Below, piece after piece: positions 1 to 6,793 of a stretch of DNA of 7,856 bases. This DNA comes from Polaromonas sp. (GTDB taxonomy: Bacteria; Pseudomonadota; Gammaproteobacteria; Burkholderiales; Burkholderiaceae_C): contig JANYFF010000283.1 of the NCBI GenBank assembly GCA_025362825.1, positions 1 through 7,856 of the forward strand. Direction: 5' to 3'. Made by a program: the position numbers and the translations under genes. Numbering within the stretch: position 1 is the first letter of the stretch; every line of letters begins with the position of its first letter. Under the pieces are notes generated by a model. It did not search any database. It was not told the origin of the DNA and saw only the letters and a list, made by a program, of their open reading frames with translations.

Positions 1-1
1 C

Positions 2-1021
2 AGCCCGAGCCAGATTCGCCGCTTTAACCTGCACACCGGCGACATGATTGAAGGTGAAGTGCGCACCCCCAAAGATGGAGAGCGTTACTTTGCGCTGAAC
101 AAGCTTGACAAGGTCAACGACGGCGCACCTGAAGACAATAAACACAAGGTGATGTTCGAGAACCTGACGCCGCTGTTTCCGCGCGAGCAGTTCAAGTTAG
201 AGCGCGACATCAAGGGCGAAGAAAACCTGACCAGCCGCATCATCGACATCATTGCGCCCATCGGCAAAGGCCAGCGCGCTCTGCTGGTGGCACCGCCAAA
301 ATCCGGCAAGACCGTGATGATGCAGCACATCGCTCACGCCATTACCGCCAACTACCCCGAAGTGGTGATGATGGTTTTGCTGGTCGACGAGCGTCCCGAG
401 GAAGTGACCGAAATGCAACGCAGCGTTCGCGGTGAGGTGATTTCATCCACCTTTGACGAGCCTGCCGCCCGCCACGTTCACGTCGCGGAGATGGTGATCG
501 AGCGCGCCAAGCGCCTGGTCGAGCTCGGCAAGGATGTTGTGATTTTGCTGGACTCGATCACCCGTCTGGCCCGTGCTTACAACAATGTGTTGCCTTCATC
601 CGGCAAGGTGCTGACCGGCGGTGTGGACGCCAACGCCCTGCAGCGCCCGAAGCGCTTTTTCGGCGCGGCCCGCAAGATTGAAGAAGGCGGTAGTTTGACC
701 ATCATCGGTACCGCGCTGGTTGACACCGGCAGCCGTATGGACGAGGTGATTTTCGAAGAGTTCAAGGGCACCGGCAACTGCGAAATCCACCTCGACCGCC
801 GTTTGTACGAAAAACGCGTGTTCCCGGCGATTCACCTGAACCGCAGCGGCACCCGCAAGGAAGAACTGCTGCTGGCTCCAGAGATTCTCCAAAAATCGCG
901 CATTTTGCGTCAATTCATGTACAACATGGACGAAATCGAGTCCATGGAGCTGATGCTTAAAAACATGAAAGCAACCAAAAACAACCACGAATTCTTCGAC
1001 ATGATGCGTCGCGGCGGTTAG
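2..1021 (+). CDS. rho: Transcription termination factor Rho (5' end missing)
   Basis: Rho is a homohexameric RNA-dependent ATPase/helicase that binds C-rich nascent RNA and releases RNA polymerase. The reading frame is open from base 2, so the N-terminus is cut off by the window edge. The first visible residues (SPSQIRRF) align to about residue 82 of the 419-residue E. coli protein, leaving 339 residues here. Numbered from the Met at base 44, the visible features are: the end of the RNA-binding cold-shock-like domain (GERYFAL), Walker A APPKSGKT at 83-90, the LVDERPEEV segment with the catalytic-glutamate region at 113-121, Walker B VVILLDS at 165-171, the Q-loop around SSGKVLTGG at 185-193, and the GTGN and RSGTRKEEL motifs of the C-terminal ATPase core. 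The stop is TAG. An oddity is Asn at residue 19 (FALNKL), where a hydrophobic residue is usual. The identification is certain from motif order and near-continuous similarity. Confidence 0.98.
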   Translation, partial: SPSQIRRFNLHTGDMIEGEVRTPKDGERYFALNKLDKVNDGAPEDNKHKVMFENLTPLFPREQFKLERDIKGEENLTSRIIDIIAPIGKGQRALLVAPPKSGKTVMMQHIAHAITANYPEVVMMVLLVDERPEEVTEMQRSVRGEVISSTFDEPAARHVHVAEMVIERAKRLVELGKDVVILLDSITRLARAYNNVLPSSGKVLTGGVDANALQRPKRFFGAARKIEEGGSLTIIGTALVDTGSRMDEVIFEEFKGTGNCEIHLDRRLYEKRVFPAIHLNRSGTRKEELLLAPEILQKSRILRQFMYNMDEIESMELMLKNMKATKNNHEFFDMMRRGG

Positions 1022-1027
1022 ACACGC

Positions 1028-1033
1028 TATAAT
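1028..1033 (+). promoter_or_regulatory. Candidate -10 box of an rpmE2 promoter
   Basis: A perfect TATAAT lies 6 bases after the rho stop codon and 65 bases before the rpmE2 start. It is the only such hexamer in the gap. No good TTGACA-like -35 is present at 16-18 bases upstream (that stretch is the GC-rich end of rho), so the call rests on the -10 box and its position. It would give rpmE2 a promoter of its own in addition to read-through from rho, with a leader of roughly 60 nt. This is inference from sequence only. Confidence 0.45.
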
Positions 1034-1088
1034 CTAAGGCTTCACGGAAAGTGCTCAGGAACGGCCTCGGTGGCTCCCGCAACGAAAT

Positions 1089-1095
1089 AAGGAAG
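1089..1095 (+). promoter_or_regulatory. Ribosome binding site of rpmE2
   Basis: AAGGAAG lies just before the ATG at 1099, with the AAGGA core ending 5 bases from it. This site fixes the start at 1099 rather than at the in-frame GTG at 1051. Confidence 0.8.
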
Positions 1096-1098
1096 ATC

Positions 1099-1380
1099 AT
1101 GAAAGACGGCATTCACCCCAATTACCGCGAAGTTTGCTTTGTGGACTTGTCCAACAACTTCAAGTTCGTCACCCGCTCATGCGTCAACACCAAAGAAATG
1201 GTGAAGATGGAAGACGGCCGCGAATTGCCTTTGTACAAACTCGATACCTCCAGCGAGTCACACCCCTTCTACACGGGCACACAGAAGTCCGTGGACAACA
1301 TGGGTGGCCGCGTTGAGAAATTCCGCAACCGCTTCGGCAAGACCGCAGCAAAAGAAGCCGCTCCAGCCGCTGCTGAATAA
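1099..1380 (+). CDS. rpmE2: 50S ribosomal protein L31, type B (zinc-free)
   Basis: A 93-residue protein of the large ribosomal subunit; L31 helps bridge the 50S and 30S subunits. The start MKDGIHPNYREV and the later block SSESHPFYTG...GGRVEKFRNRFGK are diagnostic of L31. It is the C-minus (type B, YkgM-like) form. The CxxC pairs that bind zinc in RpmE are absent, and the extra central segment typical of type B (about residues 30-52) is present. Its two cysteines (C13, C28) do not form a zinc motif. The C-terminus is a short Ala/Glu-rich tail. The ATG at 1099 is chosen because of the Shine-Dalgarno sequence before it and because L31 proteins begin with this motif. It follows rho and is closed by a strong terminator. 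Type B copies in enterobacteria are Zur-controlled zinc-sparing paralogues, but a copy beside rho is more likely to be the constitutive housekeeping one (inference). Confidence 0.96.
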   Translation: MKDGIHPNYREVCFVDLSNNFKFVTRSCVNTKEMVKMEDGRELPLYKLDTSSESHPFYTGTQKSVDNMGGRVEKFRNRFGKTAAKEAAPAAAE

Positions 1381-1395
1381 GCTGCAAGGCCAGCT

Positions 1396-1413
1396 GCGAA
1401 AGAGCGCTTTCGC
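1396..1413 (+). other. Stem-loop between rpmE2 and its terminator
   Basis: A perfect 7-bp inverted repeat, GCGAAAG and CTTTCGC, flanks a 4-base loop (AGCG). It starts 16 bases after the rpmE2 stop and lies immediately upstream of the main terminator. No T-run follows it, so it is not itself a terminator. It may stabilise the 3' end of the rpmE2 transcript (inference). Confidence 0.5.
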
Positions 1414-1423
1414 TTCTCCAAAT

Positions 1424-1453
1424 AAGCAGCCTGAAGTCAGGCTGCTTTTTTTT
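1424..1453 (+). terminator. Intrinsic terminator of rpmE2
   Basis: AAGCAGCCTGA (1424-1434) pairs perfectly with TCAGGCTGCTT (1437-1447), and the stem runs straight into eight T residues (1446-1453). With a realistic tetraloop the stem is about 10 bp. This is a textbook Rho-independent terminator, 43 bases after the rpmE2 stop, and should end transcription from rho/rpmE2. The next gene begins only 16 bases after the T-run. Confidence 0.93.
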
Positions 1454-1469
1454 CGGCTAAAACAGCGGC

Positions 1470-3338
1470 ATGGCGCAGCTGCCGTATCGCACAATTCCCG
1501 GAGGCGCGCAGCAACCTTACCGCCGGTCAACCAACCCTTTCGCCTTTGCCGTTTTGAACAAGCCCTCCCCCGCCATCATTGCCCAGTCCGCCGTGCGCCG
1601 TCTGCCGCGATCAGCGCTGCTGCTGTTTTGCCTGGCGTATGTATTGCCCGGGTTTTTCGGGCGTGCGCCCTGGAAGAACGAGGACATCGCGGCGTTTGGG
1701 GTGATGCGCGAGCTGGCATCCAGCGCTGGCAACTGGCTGTCGCCGCAGCTGCTGGGACAGGTGACCGGCTTTGATGCCCTGCTGCCCTACTGGCTGGGCG
1801 CGTTATTCATCAAGGGCCTGCCCTTTCTAGACCCTGCACTTGCGGTGCGGATCCCTTTTGTACTACTGCTGGTGCTCAGCCTGCTCTCCACCTGGTACGC
1901 GGTCTACTACCTCGCGCGCAGCCCACAGGCGCAACCTGTCGCATTTGCTTTTGGCGGCGAGGCCAGCCCGGTGGACTACGCCCGGGCTATGGCCGATGCG
2001 GGTGTGCTGGCGCTGATTGCCTGCCTGGGCCTGGCACAGCTGTCGCATGAAACCACGCCCGCGCTGGCACAACTCGGTTGCACGGCACTGGTTTTTTACG
2101 CGCTGGCGGCCAGCCCCTTCCGGCGCGCCACAAAAATCGCTGGTCCAGCCCTGGGACTGCTGCTGGGCCTTTGTGGCCTGGCCCTGAGCGGCGCACCCAC
2201 GCTGGCCCTGCTGTTCGGCCTGGGCGGTGCGCTGATCGAATGGACGCACATGCGCTGGGGCGCGAGTTCGCGCAGTGGCCAGATGAGTGACGCCAGCCAG
2301 CAGCAGTCATGGCAGTGGGTGTTGCTGATCATTTCCGTCACCGTCGCTGTGTGCGGACTCAGCTTTGCATTTGACCTCTGGCGTTGGCGCATAGAAATGC
2401 CCGGTGCCGACGGCACCTCGACATGGGTAGGCTGGCGTAAACTTTGGCGCCTTTTGTTATGGTTTACCTGGCCGGCCTGGCCGTTGGCGCTCTGGACACT
2501 CTGGCGCTGGCGCAGGCAACTTGCCAGCCGTCACGTCGCACTGCCGCTGTGGTTTGCAAGCATGGCCATCGCCGCAACACTTACCACTGCAGCGTCCGAT
2601 CGCAGCCTGCTGCTCAGCCTGCCGCCATTGGCCGCACTGGCTGCCTTTGCACTGCCCACCTTCAAACGCAGCGCCGCATCACTGATCGACTGGTTTACCC
2701 TGCTGTTTTTTACTGGCTGCGGCTTCATCATCTGGGTGGTCTGGATTGCCATGCAGACCGGTGTGCCACGCCAGCCTGCGGCCAACGTCGCCAGGCTTGC
2801 GCCAGGCTTTGAGCCCAGTTTTTCCTGGGTTGCATTTTTGGCTGCTGCCCTCGCCACACTGGCCTGGGCCTGGCTGGTGAACTGGCGCGTTGGTGCGCAT
2901 CGCTCGGCCATATGGAAATCACTGGTGCTGCCCGCAGGCGGTGCCACCTTGTGTTGGCTGCTGCTGATGACGCTTTGGCTGCCGCTGCTTGACTATGCCC
3001 GCAGCTATGCGCCTCTGTCACGCCAGATCGCCAAGCGGGTGGACAGGAATTCCTGCGTGGAAACCTACAAGCTTAAAGGCGCTCTTGTTGCGGCCCTGCA
3101 GTACCACGGGCGGCTTGCACTCCAGCAAGCCGGCAACCGCGCAGTCTGTCCCTACCTTGTCGTGGATGCCAATGCCCAGGCCAGCCTGAGCAGCACCGTC
3201 CAGCTGCCGGACTGGGCCTTCCAGGCCACCATTCAGCGGCCCACCGACAAGAACGAAAGCGTGTTGCTATTCAAACGGGTCAGTGTTGATCGCCCTGCGC
3301 CATCGGACGAACCCGCTGCCGCAACCAGCCGTCCGTGA
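1470..3338 (+). CDS. Polytopic GT-C / ArnT-like glycosyltransferase family membrane protein
   Basis: A 622-residue inner-membrane protein with about 12-13 hydrophobic segments, e.g. residues 49-63, 104-120, 127-148, 178-191, 224-257, 282-302, 326-346, 356-374, 380-397, 407-429, 451-470 and 485-507. A soluble, probably periplasmic, domain of about 115 residues follows. An acidic pair (E71, D72 in APWKNEDIAAFG) lies in the first loop after TM1, and an LSLPPL segment (383-387) follows an Arg. This layout is that of GT-C enzymes (PMT/ArnT, Pfam GT39-like), which move a sugar from polyprenyl phosphate to an acceptor outside the membrane. Two cysteines in the tail (C529, C560) could form a disulfide. 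The acceptor and sugar are unknown, and I see no arn or O-antigen genes nearby. The start is uncertain: the ATG at 1470 has no clear Shine-Dalgarno, and TTG 1554 or GTG 1593 would still leave TM1 intact. It overlaps the next gene by 4 bases. Confidence 0.78.
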   Translation: MAQLPYRTIPGGAQQPYRRSTNPFAFAVLNKPSPAIIAQSAVRRLPRSALLLFCLAYVLPGFFGRAPWKNEDIAAFGVMRELASSAGNWLSPQLLGQVTGFDALLPYWLGALFIKGLPFLDPALAVRIPFVLLLVLSLLSTWYAVYYLARSPQAQPVAFAFGGEASPVDYARAMADAGVLALIACLGLAQLSHETTPALAQLGCTALVFYALAASPFRRATKIAGPALGLLLGLCGLALSGAPTLALLFGLGGALIEWTHMRWGASSRSGQMSDASQQQSWQWVLLIISVTVAVCGLSFAFDLWRWRIEMPGADGTSTWVGWRKLWRLLLWFTWPAWPLALWTLWRWRRQLASRHVALPLWFASMAIAATLTTAASDRSLLLSLPPLAALAAFALPTFKRSAASLIDWFTLLFFTGCGFIIWVVWIAMQTGVPRQPAANVARLAPGFEPSFSWVAFLAAALATLAWAWLVNWRVGAHRSAIWKSLVLPAGGATLCWLLLMTLWLPLLDYARSYAPLSRQIAKRVDRNSCVETYKLKGALVAALQYHGRLALQQAGNRAVCPYLVVDANAQASLSSTVQLPDWAFQATIQRPTDKNESVLLFKRVSVDRPAPSDEPAAATSRP

Positions 3339-4702
3339 GTGAACTGAAAGTCATTGCACAGCACGCCGGCACGGTGCTGGTCGGCCAACTGGCTGTGATG
3401 GCCTTCGGTGTGGCCGACACCGTGATTACCGGCCATTACAGCGACGCGGCACTGGCGTCTTTGTCCGTTGGTTCGGCGTTTTATATCAGCGTCTATGTCG
3501 GCCTGATAGGCATCGTGCAGGCCCTGCTGCCGATTTGGGCCGAAATGCTCGGCGCTCGCAAGCACAAGGCCATAGGCCGCTCGCTCCGGCAAAGCCTTTA
3601 CCTGTGCGCCCTGATTACCGCGGTGGGCATGACAGCCCTGCTGTTTCCCGGGCAGCTGCTGCGCTGGGCACAGGTTCCGGACCTGATGCTCGGAGAGGTC
3701 AGGCAATACCTTGCTGTGCTGGCATTTGCGTTTGCCCCTTCTCTGCTGTTCAGGGTCTACAGCAGCTTTAACCAGGCGCTGGGCAAACCGCTGCTGGTCA
3801 CCTGGCTGCAGGTTGGCGCGCTGGCTGTAAAGATACCGCTGTCGATCTGGTTTGTCGCCGGTGGCGCGGGCTTGGAGCCGATGGGCGCCGTGGGCTGCGC
3901 CTGGGCTACCCTGGTGGTCAACTATTTGTTGTGCGGCCTGGCGCTGGTGATGCTGCGCACGCAGAGGCTGTACAAGCCCTTTCGCCTCTGGCAACAGCTT
4001 GAGCGGCCCGACTGGCCGCAGATCGGCCATTTCGCACGGCTGGGCATTCCCGGGGGGCTCGCCTACATGGTCGAGGTGACATCCTTCACCCTCATGGCCC
4101 TCTTCATTGCCCGGCTTGGGACTGCCGCTTCGGCCAGCCACCAGATCGCCGCCAGCGTCGCAGCCGTGCTGTACATGATGCCGCTGTCGATGGCGATTGC
4201 CTGCAGTGCGCGCGTCGCGTTCTGGCTGGGTGCCGGCAGGCCAGAGCAGGCAAAACGCGTCGTTTTATTGGGAATAAAGCTCACGGCTCTTATATCGCTT
4301 GCACTTTCAGCTATTGTTTTAATAGCAAGCCAGCAGCTCGCCAGTTTTTATTCGGCTAATCCGGAGATCGTGGCGATAGGCTCTTCGCTGCTGGTGTGGG
4401 TGGCGTTTTATCACGTCGCCGATGCAAGCCAGGCGCTCAGCGCTTTCCTTCTGCGTTGCTACCGCATCACAATTACACCGTTGGCCCTCTATGGCGTGCT
4501 GCTCTGGGGACTGGGACTGTACGGTGGCTACACCGTGACCTATGGGGGTGTGGCAGGCCATGCGGCCACGCATTCAGCCAGCAGCTTTTGGGCAGCGAGT
4601 ACCTTCGCAATTGCCCTGGTGGCAGTCTGCCTGCTGCTGGTGCTGTGGCGCGCCGTTCATAACAGCCAAGTCACCAGGGCACCTCATACGGCTTCTGACT
4701 GA
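3335..4702 (+). CDS. MATE family (NorM-type) multidrug/cation antiporter
   Basis: A 455-residue inner-membrane exporter predicted to have 12 helices in two MatE halves (about residues 10-170 and 230-400). MATE proteins of the NorM branch expel cationic drugs in exchange for Na+ or H+. The key acidic residues of NorM from Vibrio cholerae (D36, E255, D371) have counterparts at D28 (GVADTVITG), E247 (YMVEVTSF) and D363 (HVADASQAL). All are shifted by the same 8 residues, so the core has no net insertion or loss between them. Typical second-half motifs SASHQIA and MMPLSMAIA are present. The GTG start overlaps the upstream TGA as GTGA and has no Shine-Dalgarno of its own, which points to translational coupling with the GT-C-like gene. 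An AT-rich patch lies near residues 309-330. The substrate is unknown. Confidence 0.93.
   Translation: MSELKVIAQHAGTVLVGQLAVMAFGVADTVITGHYSDAALASLSVGSAFYISVYVGLIGIVQALLPIWAEMLGARKHKAIGRSLRQSLYLCALITAVGMTALLFPGQLLRWAQVPDLMLGEVRQYLAVLAFAFAPSLLFRVYSSFNQALGKPLLVTWLQVGALAVKIPLSIWFVAGGAGLEPMGAVGCAWATLVVNYLLCGLALVMLRTQRLYKPFRLWQQLERPDWPQIGHFARLGIPGGLAYMVEVTSFTLMALFIARLGTAASASHQIAASVAAVLYMMPLSMAIACSARVAFWLGAGRPEQAKRVVLLGIKLTALISLALSAIVLIASQQLASFYSANPEIVAIGSSLLVWVAFYHVADASQALSAFLLRCYRITITPLALYGVLLWGLGLYGGYTVTYGGVAGHAATHSASSFWAASTFAIALVAVCLLLVLWRAVHNSQVTRAPHTASD
4261..4326. repeat. AT-rich, repeat-like patch with perfect inverted repeat inside the MATE gene
   Basis: Bases 4261-4320 hold only 23 G/C of 60, against a clearly GC-rich surrounding. 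The patch ends in a perfect 6-bp inverted repeat, GCTATT-GTTTT-AATAGC (4310-4326), preceded by a degenerate CTTATAT...CGCTTGC segment. From memory this resembles a short dispersed repeat common between genes in Comamonadaceae, which pairs an AGCGCTTAT-type palindrome with GCTATT...AATAGC. Here it is translated in frame as a hydrophobic stretch (ISLALSAIVLIASQQ). The resemblance is from memory and could be chance. Confidence 0.3.
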
Positions 4703-4706
4703 GGTT

Positions 4707-6050
4707 TCAGGCCGGCGTAATGCGCCTAACCCTGAAGGCGGGAAAGGTAATCGAGAAGCAGGAGCCCTGCCCCGGCTGGCTCTCGACCAGCAGCTCGGCG
4801 CCATGACGCTGTACCACATGCTTGACGATGGCCAGCCCAAGGCCGGTACCACCGGTCTCGCGCGAGCGGCTGCGGTCGATGCGGTAAAACCGTTCGGTCA
4901 GGCGCGGCAGGTGCTCAGGCGCGATGCCCGGCCCGCTGTCCCGGACCTTGAATTCGCCTCGCCCGTCTTCCAGTACTTTCCAGCTCACGCGCACCAACCC
5001 TTTGTCGGGCGTGTAGCGAATCGCATTCGTCACCAGATTAGAAAGCGCGCTGTACAGCTCTGTCTGCACACCGGCGATTTCGCAGGGCGGGCCAACATCA
5101 AACGTGATCTGGTGGCCTTGCGGCGCCAGCACGGCGGACAGCGCCCGCGCTTCCTGCTCACACTGGACCAGCAGGGCGCTGGTGGTCATCCAGTCATTGG
5201 CGCCCGGAAAAGGACTGCCCTCCAGCCGCGACAGGGTCAGCAAATCATTGACCAGTGTCTGCATGCGCAGCGACTGCTGGGCCATCAGTGCCAGGTAACG
5301 CGTGCGCTCCTGCTCCTTGAGCGGCAGGGTCTGCAGGGTTTCGATAAAGCCGGACAGCACCGTCAGCGGCGTGCGTATCTCGTGCGAAACATTGGCCACA
5401 AAATCGCGCCGCATGGCTTCAGCCAGCTCCACGGCCGTGATGTCACGCGACAGCAAAAGTTTTCGGTCCTTGCCATAGGAATGTGCATGCACCGAAAGCC
5501 TGACCGGTCGTTTCGGGGTGCTGGAACTGCCGGCAATCAGCACATCATGCGAAAAATCAGCCTCCGCCATGTAGGCTCTGAAAGACGGTTCACGCACCAG
5601 GTTGGCAATATGCTGGAGCACATCGCGCTGGGCATCAAAGCCGAAGTGCTGCGCGGCTATCTGGTTGCACCATTCAATGCGCCCCTGGGCGTCCAGCAAC
5701 ACCACACCACTCGGCGAGGCCTGCATCGCGGCCAGAAACTCTTCAAGCCGGGCATGGCTTTCTTTCAGCTGCTGATCGCGATTTTTCAGCAGCCGGCGTA
5801 TGCGGTTGCCGACCTCGCCCCAGACACCCGGCATGTCGGGCAAAGGACTCGCTATCATCGCAGGGGTTTCGTTGCCCTGCTCCAGCCGCAGCCAATTCAG
5901 CAGACGCGCTACGTAAAGGCTGTCAAATGCAAGCCAGACGAACGCTGCCAGCACCACACCCAATGCAAGCCCTTTTTCGGATGCGACCCAAAAACCCAAA
6001 CCGCCGCCTGCAAACATGCAAGCGGCAAAACCCACCGAGCGCTTGATCAT
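4707..6050 (-). CDS. phoR: Phosphate regulon sensor histidine kinase PhoR
   Basis: A 447-residue inner-membrane kinase (E. coli PhoR is 431) that phosphorylates PhoB when phosphate is scarce and dephosphorylates it when phosphate is plentiful. Two N-terminal membrane segments (about 5-23 and 27-51) have almost no periplasmic loop, as expected for PhoR. A charged linker follows, then a PAS domain (about 100-205, ASPSGVVLLDAQGRIEWCN). The HisKA domain holds the phospho-acceptor H223 in FVANVSHEIRTPLT. The HATPase_c domain shows the N box (N338/N342, NLVTNAIRYTP), G1 box DSGPGIA (371-377), F box ERFYR (386-390) and G2 box GGTGLGLAI (400-408). All catalytic motifs are intact. Its ATG overlaps the phoB stop as ATGA, and no strong Shine-Dalgarno precedes it, so translation is probably coupled to phoB. 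It is the last gene of its operon; its stop lies 4 bases from the stop of the convergent MATE gene. Confidence 0.97.
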   Translation of the reverse strand: MIKRSVGFAACMFAGGGLGFWVASEKGLALGVVLAAFVWLAFDSLYVARLLNWLRLEQGNETPAMIASPLPDMPGVWGEVGNRIRRLLKNRDQQLKESHARLEEFLAAMQASPSGVVLLDAQGRIEWCNQIAAQHFGFDAQRDVLQHIANLVREPSFRAYMAEADFSHDVLIAGSSSTPKRPVRLSVHAHSYGKDRKLLLSRDITAVELAEAMRRDFVANVSHEIRTPLTVLSGFIETLQTLPLKEQERTRYLALMAQQSLRMQTLVNDLLTLSRLEGSPFPGANDWMTTSALLVQCEQEARALSAVLAPQGHQITFDVGPPCEIAGVQTELYSALSNLVTNAIRYTPDKGLVRVSWKVLEDGRGEFKVRDSGPGIAPEHLPRLTERFYRIDRSRSRETGGTGLGLAIVKHVVQRHGAELLVESQPGQGSCFSITFPAFRVRRITPA

Positions 6051-6775
6051 GTGCCGGATTGTGCCGCAGCAGGAGAGGTAGCCGGCGCAGCCAGGGCTGT
6101 CAACCGGTAGCCGGCACCGCGCACGGTTTCCACCATGCTACCTGCGCCACCCAGCGCCTCCCTGAGGCGTTTAACGTGTACGTCGACGGTGCGCTCTTCA
6201 ATAAATACATGGTCACCCCACACCTTGTCGAGCAGCGCACTGCGGCTGTGCACGCGTTCGGCATGCGTCATCAGGTAGTGCAGCAGCTTGAACTCTGTCG
6301 GGCCGAGTTTCAGAGCTTGTGCCTGGTAAGTGATGCGGTGCGTGGCCGCATCGAGCACCAGAGCGCCTACCGTCACGCTCTCATTGGCCGATTCAGGCGC
6401 ACGCCGGCGCAACACCGCGCGTATGCGGGCCAGCAGCTCCTGGGTCGAAAAAGGTTTGGTGATGTAGTCGTCCGCACCGGCATCAAGGCCGGCAATCTTG
6501 TCCGGCTCATCGCCTCTGGCCGTCAGCATCAGGATGGGAATACTTTTGGTACGCGACTGCTTGCGCCAGTGGCGTGCCAGCGACAGGCCACTTTGCCCCG
6601 GCAGCATCCAGTCAAGCAGAATGACGTCCGGCAGCACCGCGTCCAGCTCGCGCTGCGCCGTCACGCTGTCCTGCGCCACCACCGGATCAAAGCCGCCGTG
6701 CTGCAGGTTGACCGCAATCAGTTCAGCGATGGCCGGCTCATCCTCAACAATCAGTACGCGCGGTTGATGCTTCAT
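6047..6775 (-). CDS. phoB: Phosphate regulon response regulator PhoB (OmpR family)
   Basis: A 242-residue cytoplasmic transcription factor. When phosphorylated by PhoR it binds Pho boxes and activates phosphate-scavenging genes, including the pst operon. The receiver domain (about 6-122) has the acidic pocket E11/D12, phospho-acceptor D55 (VILLDWMLPG), T85 and K107 (YITKPFS). The winged-helix DNA-binding domain (about 132-228) has LGPTEFKLLHYLM and a recognition helix around ERTVDVHVKRLREAL (194-208), ending in VRGAGYRL. A 15-residue Ala/Pro/Ser-rich tail follows, a little longer than in E. coli PhoB (229 residues), in line with the small overall excess. The ATG at 6775 is supported by AAGGA (6784-6788) 8 bases upstream. 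It lies 18 bases downstream of phoU and overlaps phoR by 4. Confidence 0.97.
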   Translation of the reverse strand: MKHQPRVLIVEDEPAIAELIAVNLQHGGFDPVVAQDSVTAQRELDAVLPDVILLDWMLPGQSGLSLARHWRKQSRTKSIPILMLTARGDEPDKIAGLDAGADDYITKPFSTQELLARIRAVLRRRAPESANESVTVGALVLDAATHRITYQAQALKLGPTEFKLLHYLMTHAERVHSRSALLDKVWGDHVFIEERTVDVHVKRLREALGGAGSMVETVRGAGYRLTALAAPATSPAAAQSGT

Positions 6776-6783
6776 TGGCGGCG

Positions 6784-6788
6784 TCCTT
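6784..6788 (-). promoter_or_regulatory. Ribosome binding site of phoB
   Basis: Read on the minus strand, AAGGA lies 8 bases before the phoB ATG, within the short phoU-phoB gap. The gap is too short for an obvious promoter, so phoB is probably co-transcribed with phoU. Confidence 0.7.
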
Positions 6789-6793
6789 GCTGG

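Noticed and set aside
1051..1098. Upstream GTG start extending L31 by 16 residues
   Set aside because: L31 proteins begin at the MKxxIHP motif, and a good Shine-Dalgarno sequence sits just before the ATG at 1099.
3233..4141. 302-codon open frame on the minus strand opposite the MATE gene
   Set aside because: It is a shadow of a well-supported MATE transporter, is rich in Gln/Arg/His/Gly, has no membrane segments or known motifs, and spans the coupled gene boundary.
4706..4736. Stem-loop at the MATE/phoR junction as a bidirectional terminator
   Set aside because: The stem is interrupted (6 bp, internal loop, 4 bp) and no T-run follows on either strand.
4542..6110. 522-codon open frame on the plus strand opposite phoR
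   Set aside because: It lies entirely antisense to phoR and the end of the MATE gene. It has no recognisable domain and a His/Gln/Arg-rich composition typical of a shadow frame in GC-rich DNA.
6776..6793. Possible separate phoB promoter or Pho box
   Set aside because: The phoU-phoB gap is too short and shows only the ribosome binding site; any Pho box is expected upstream of the pst genes outside the window.
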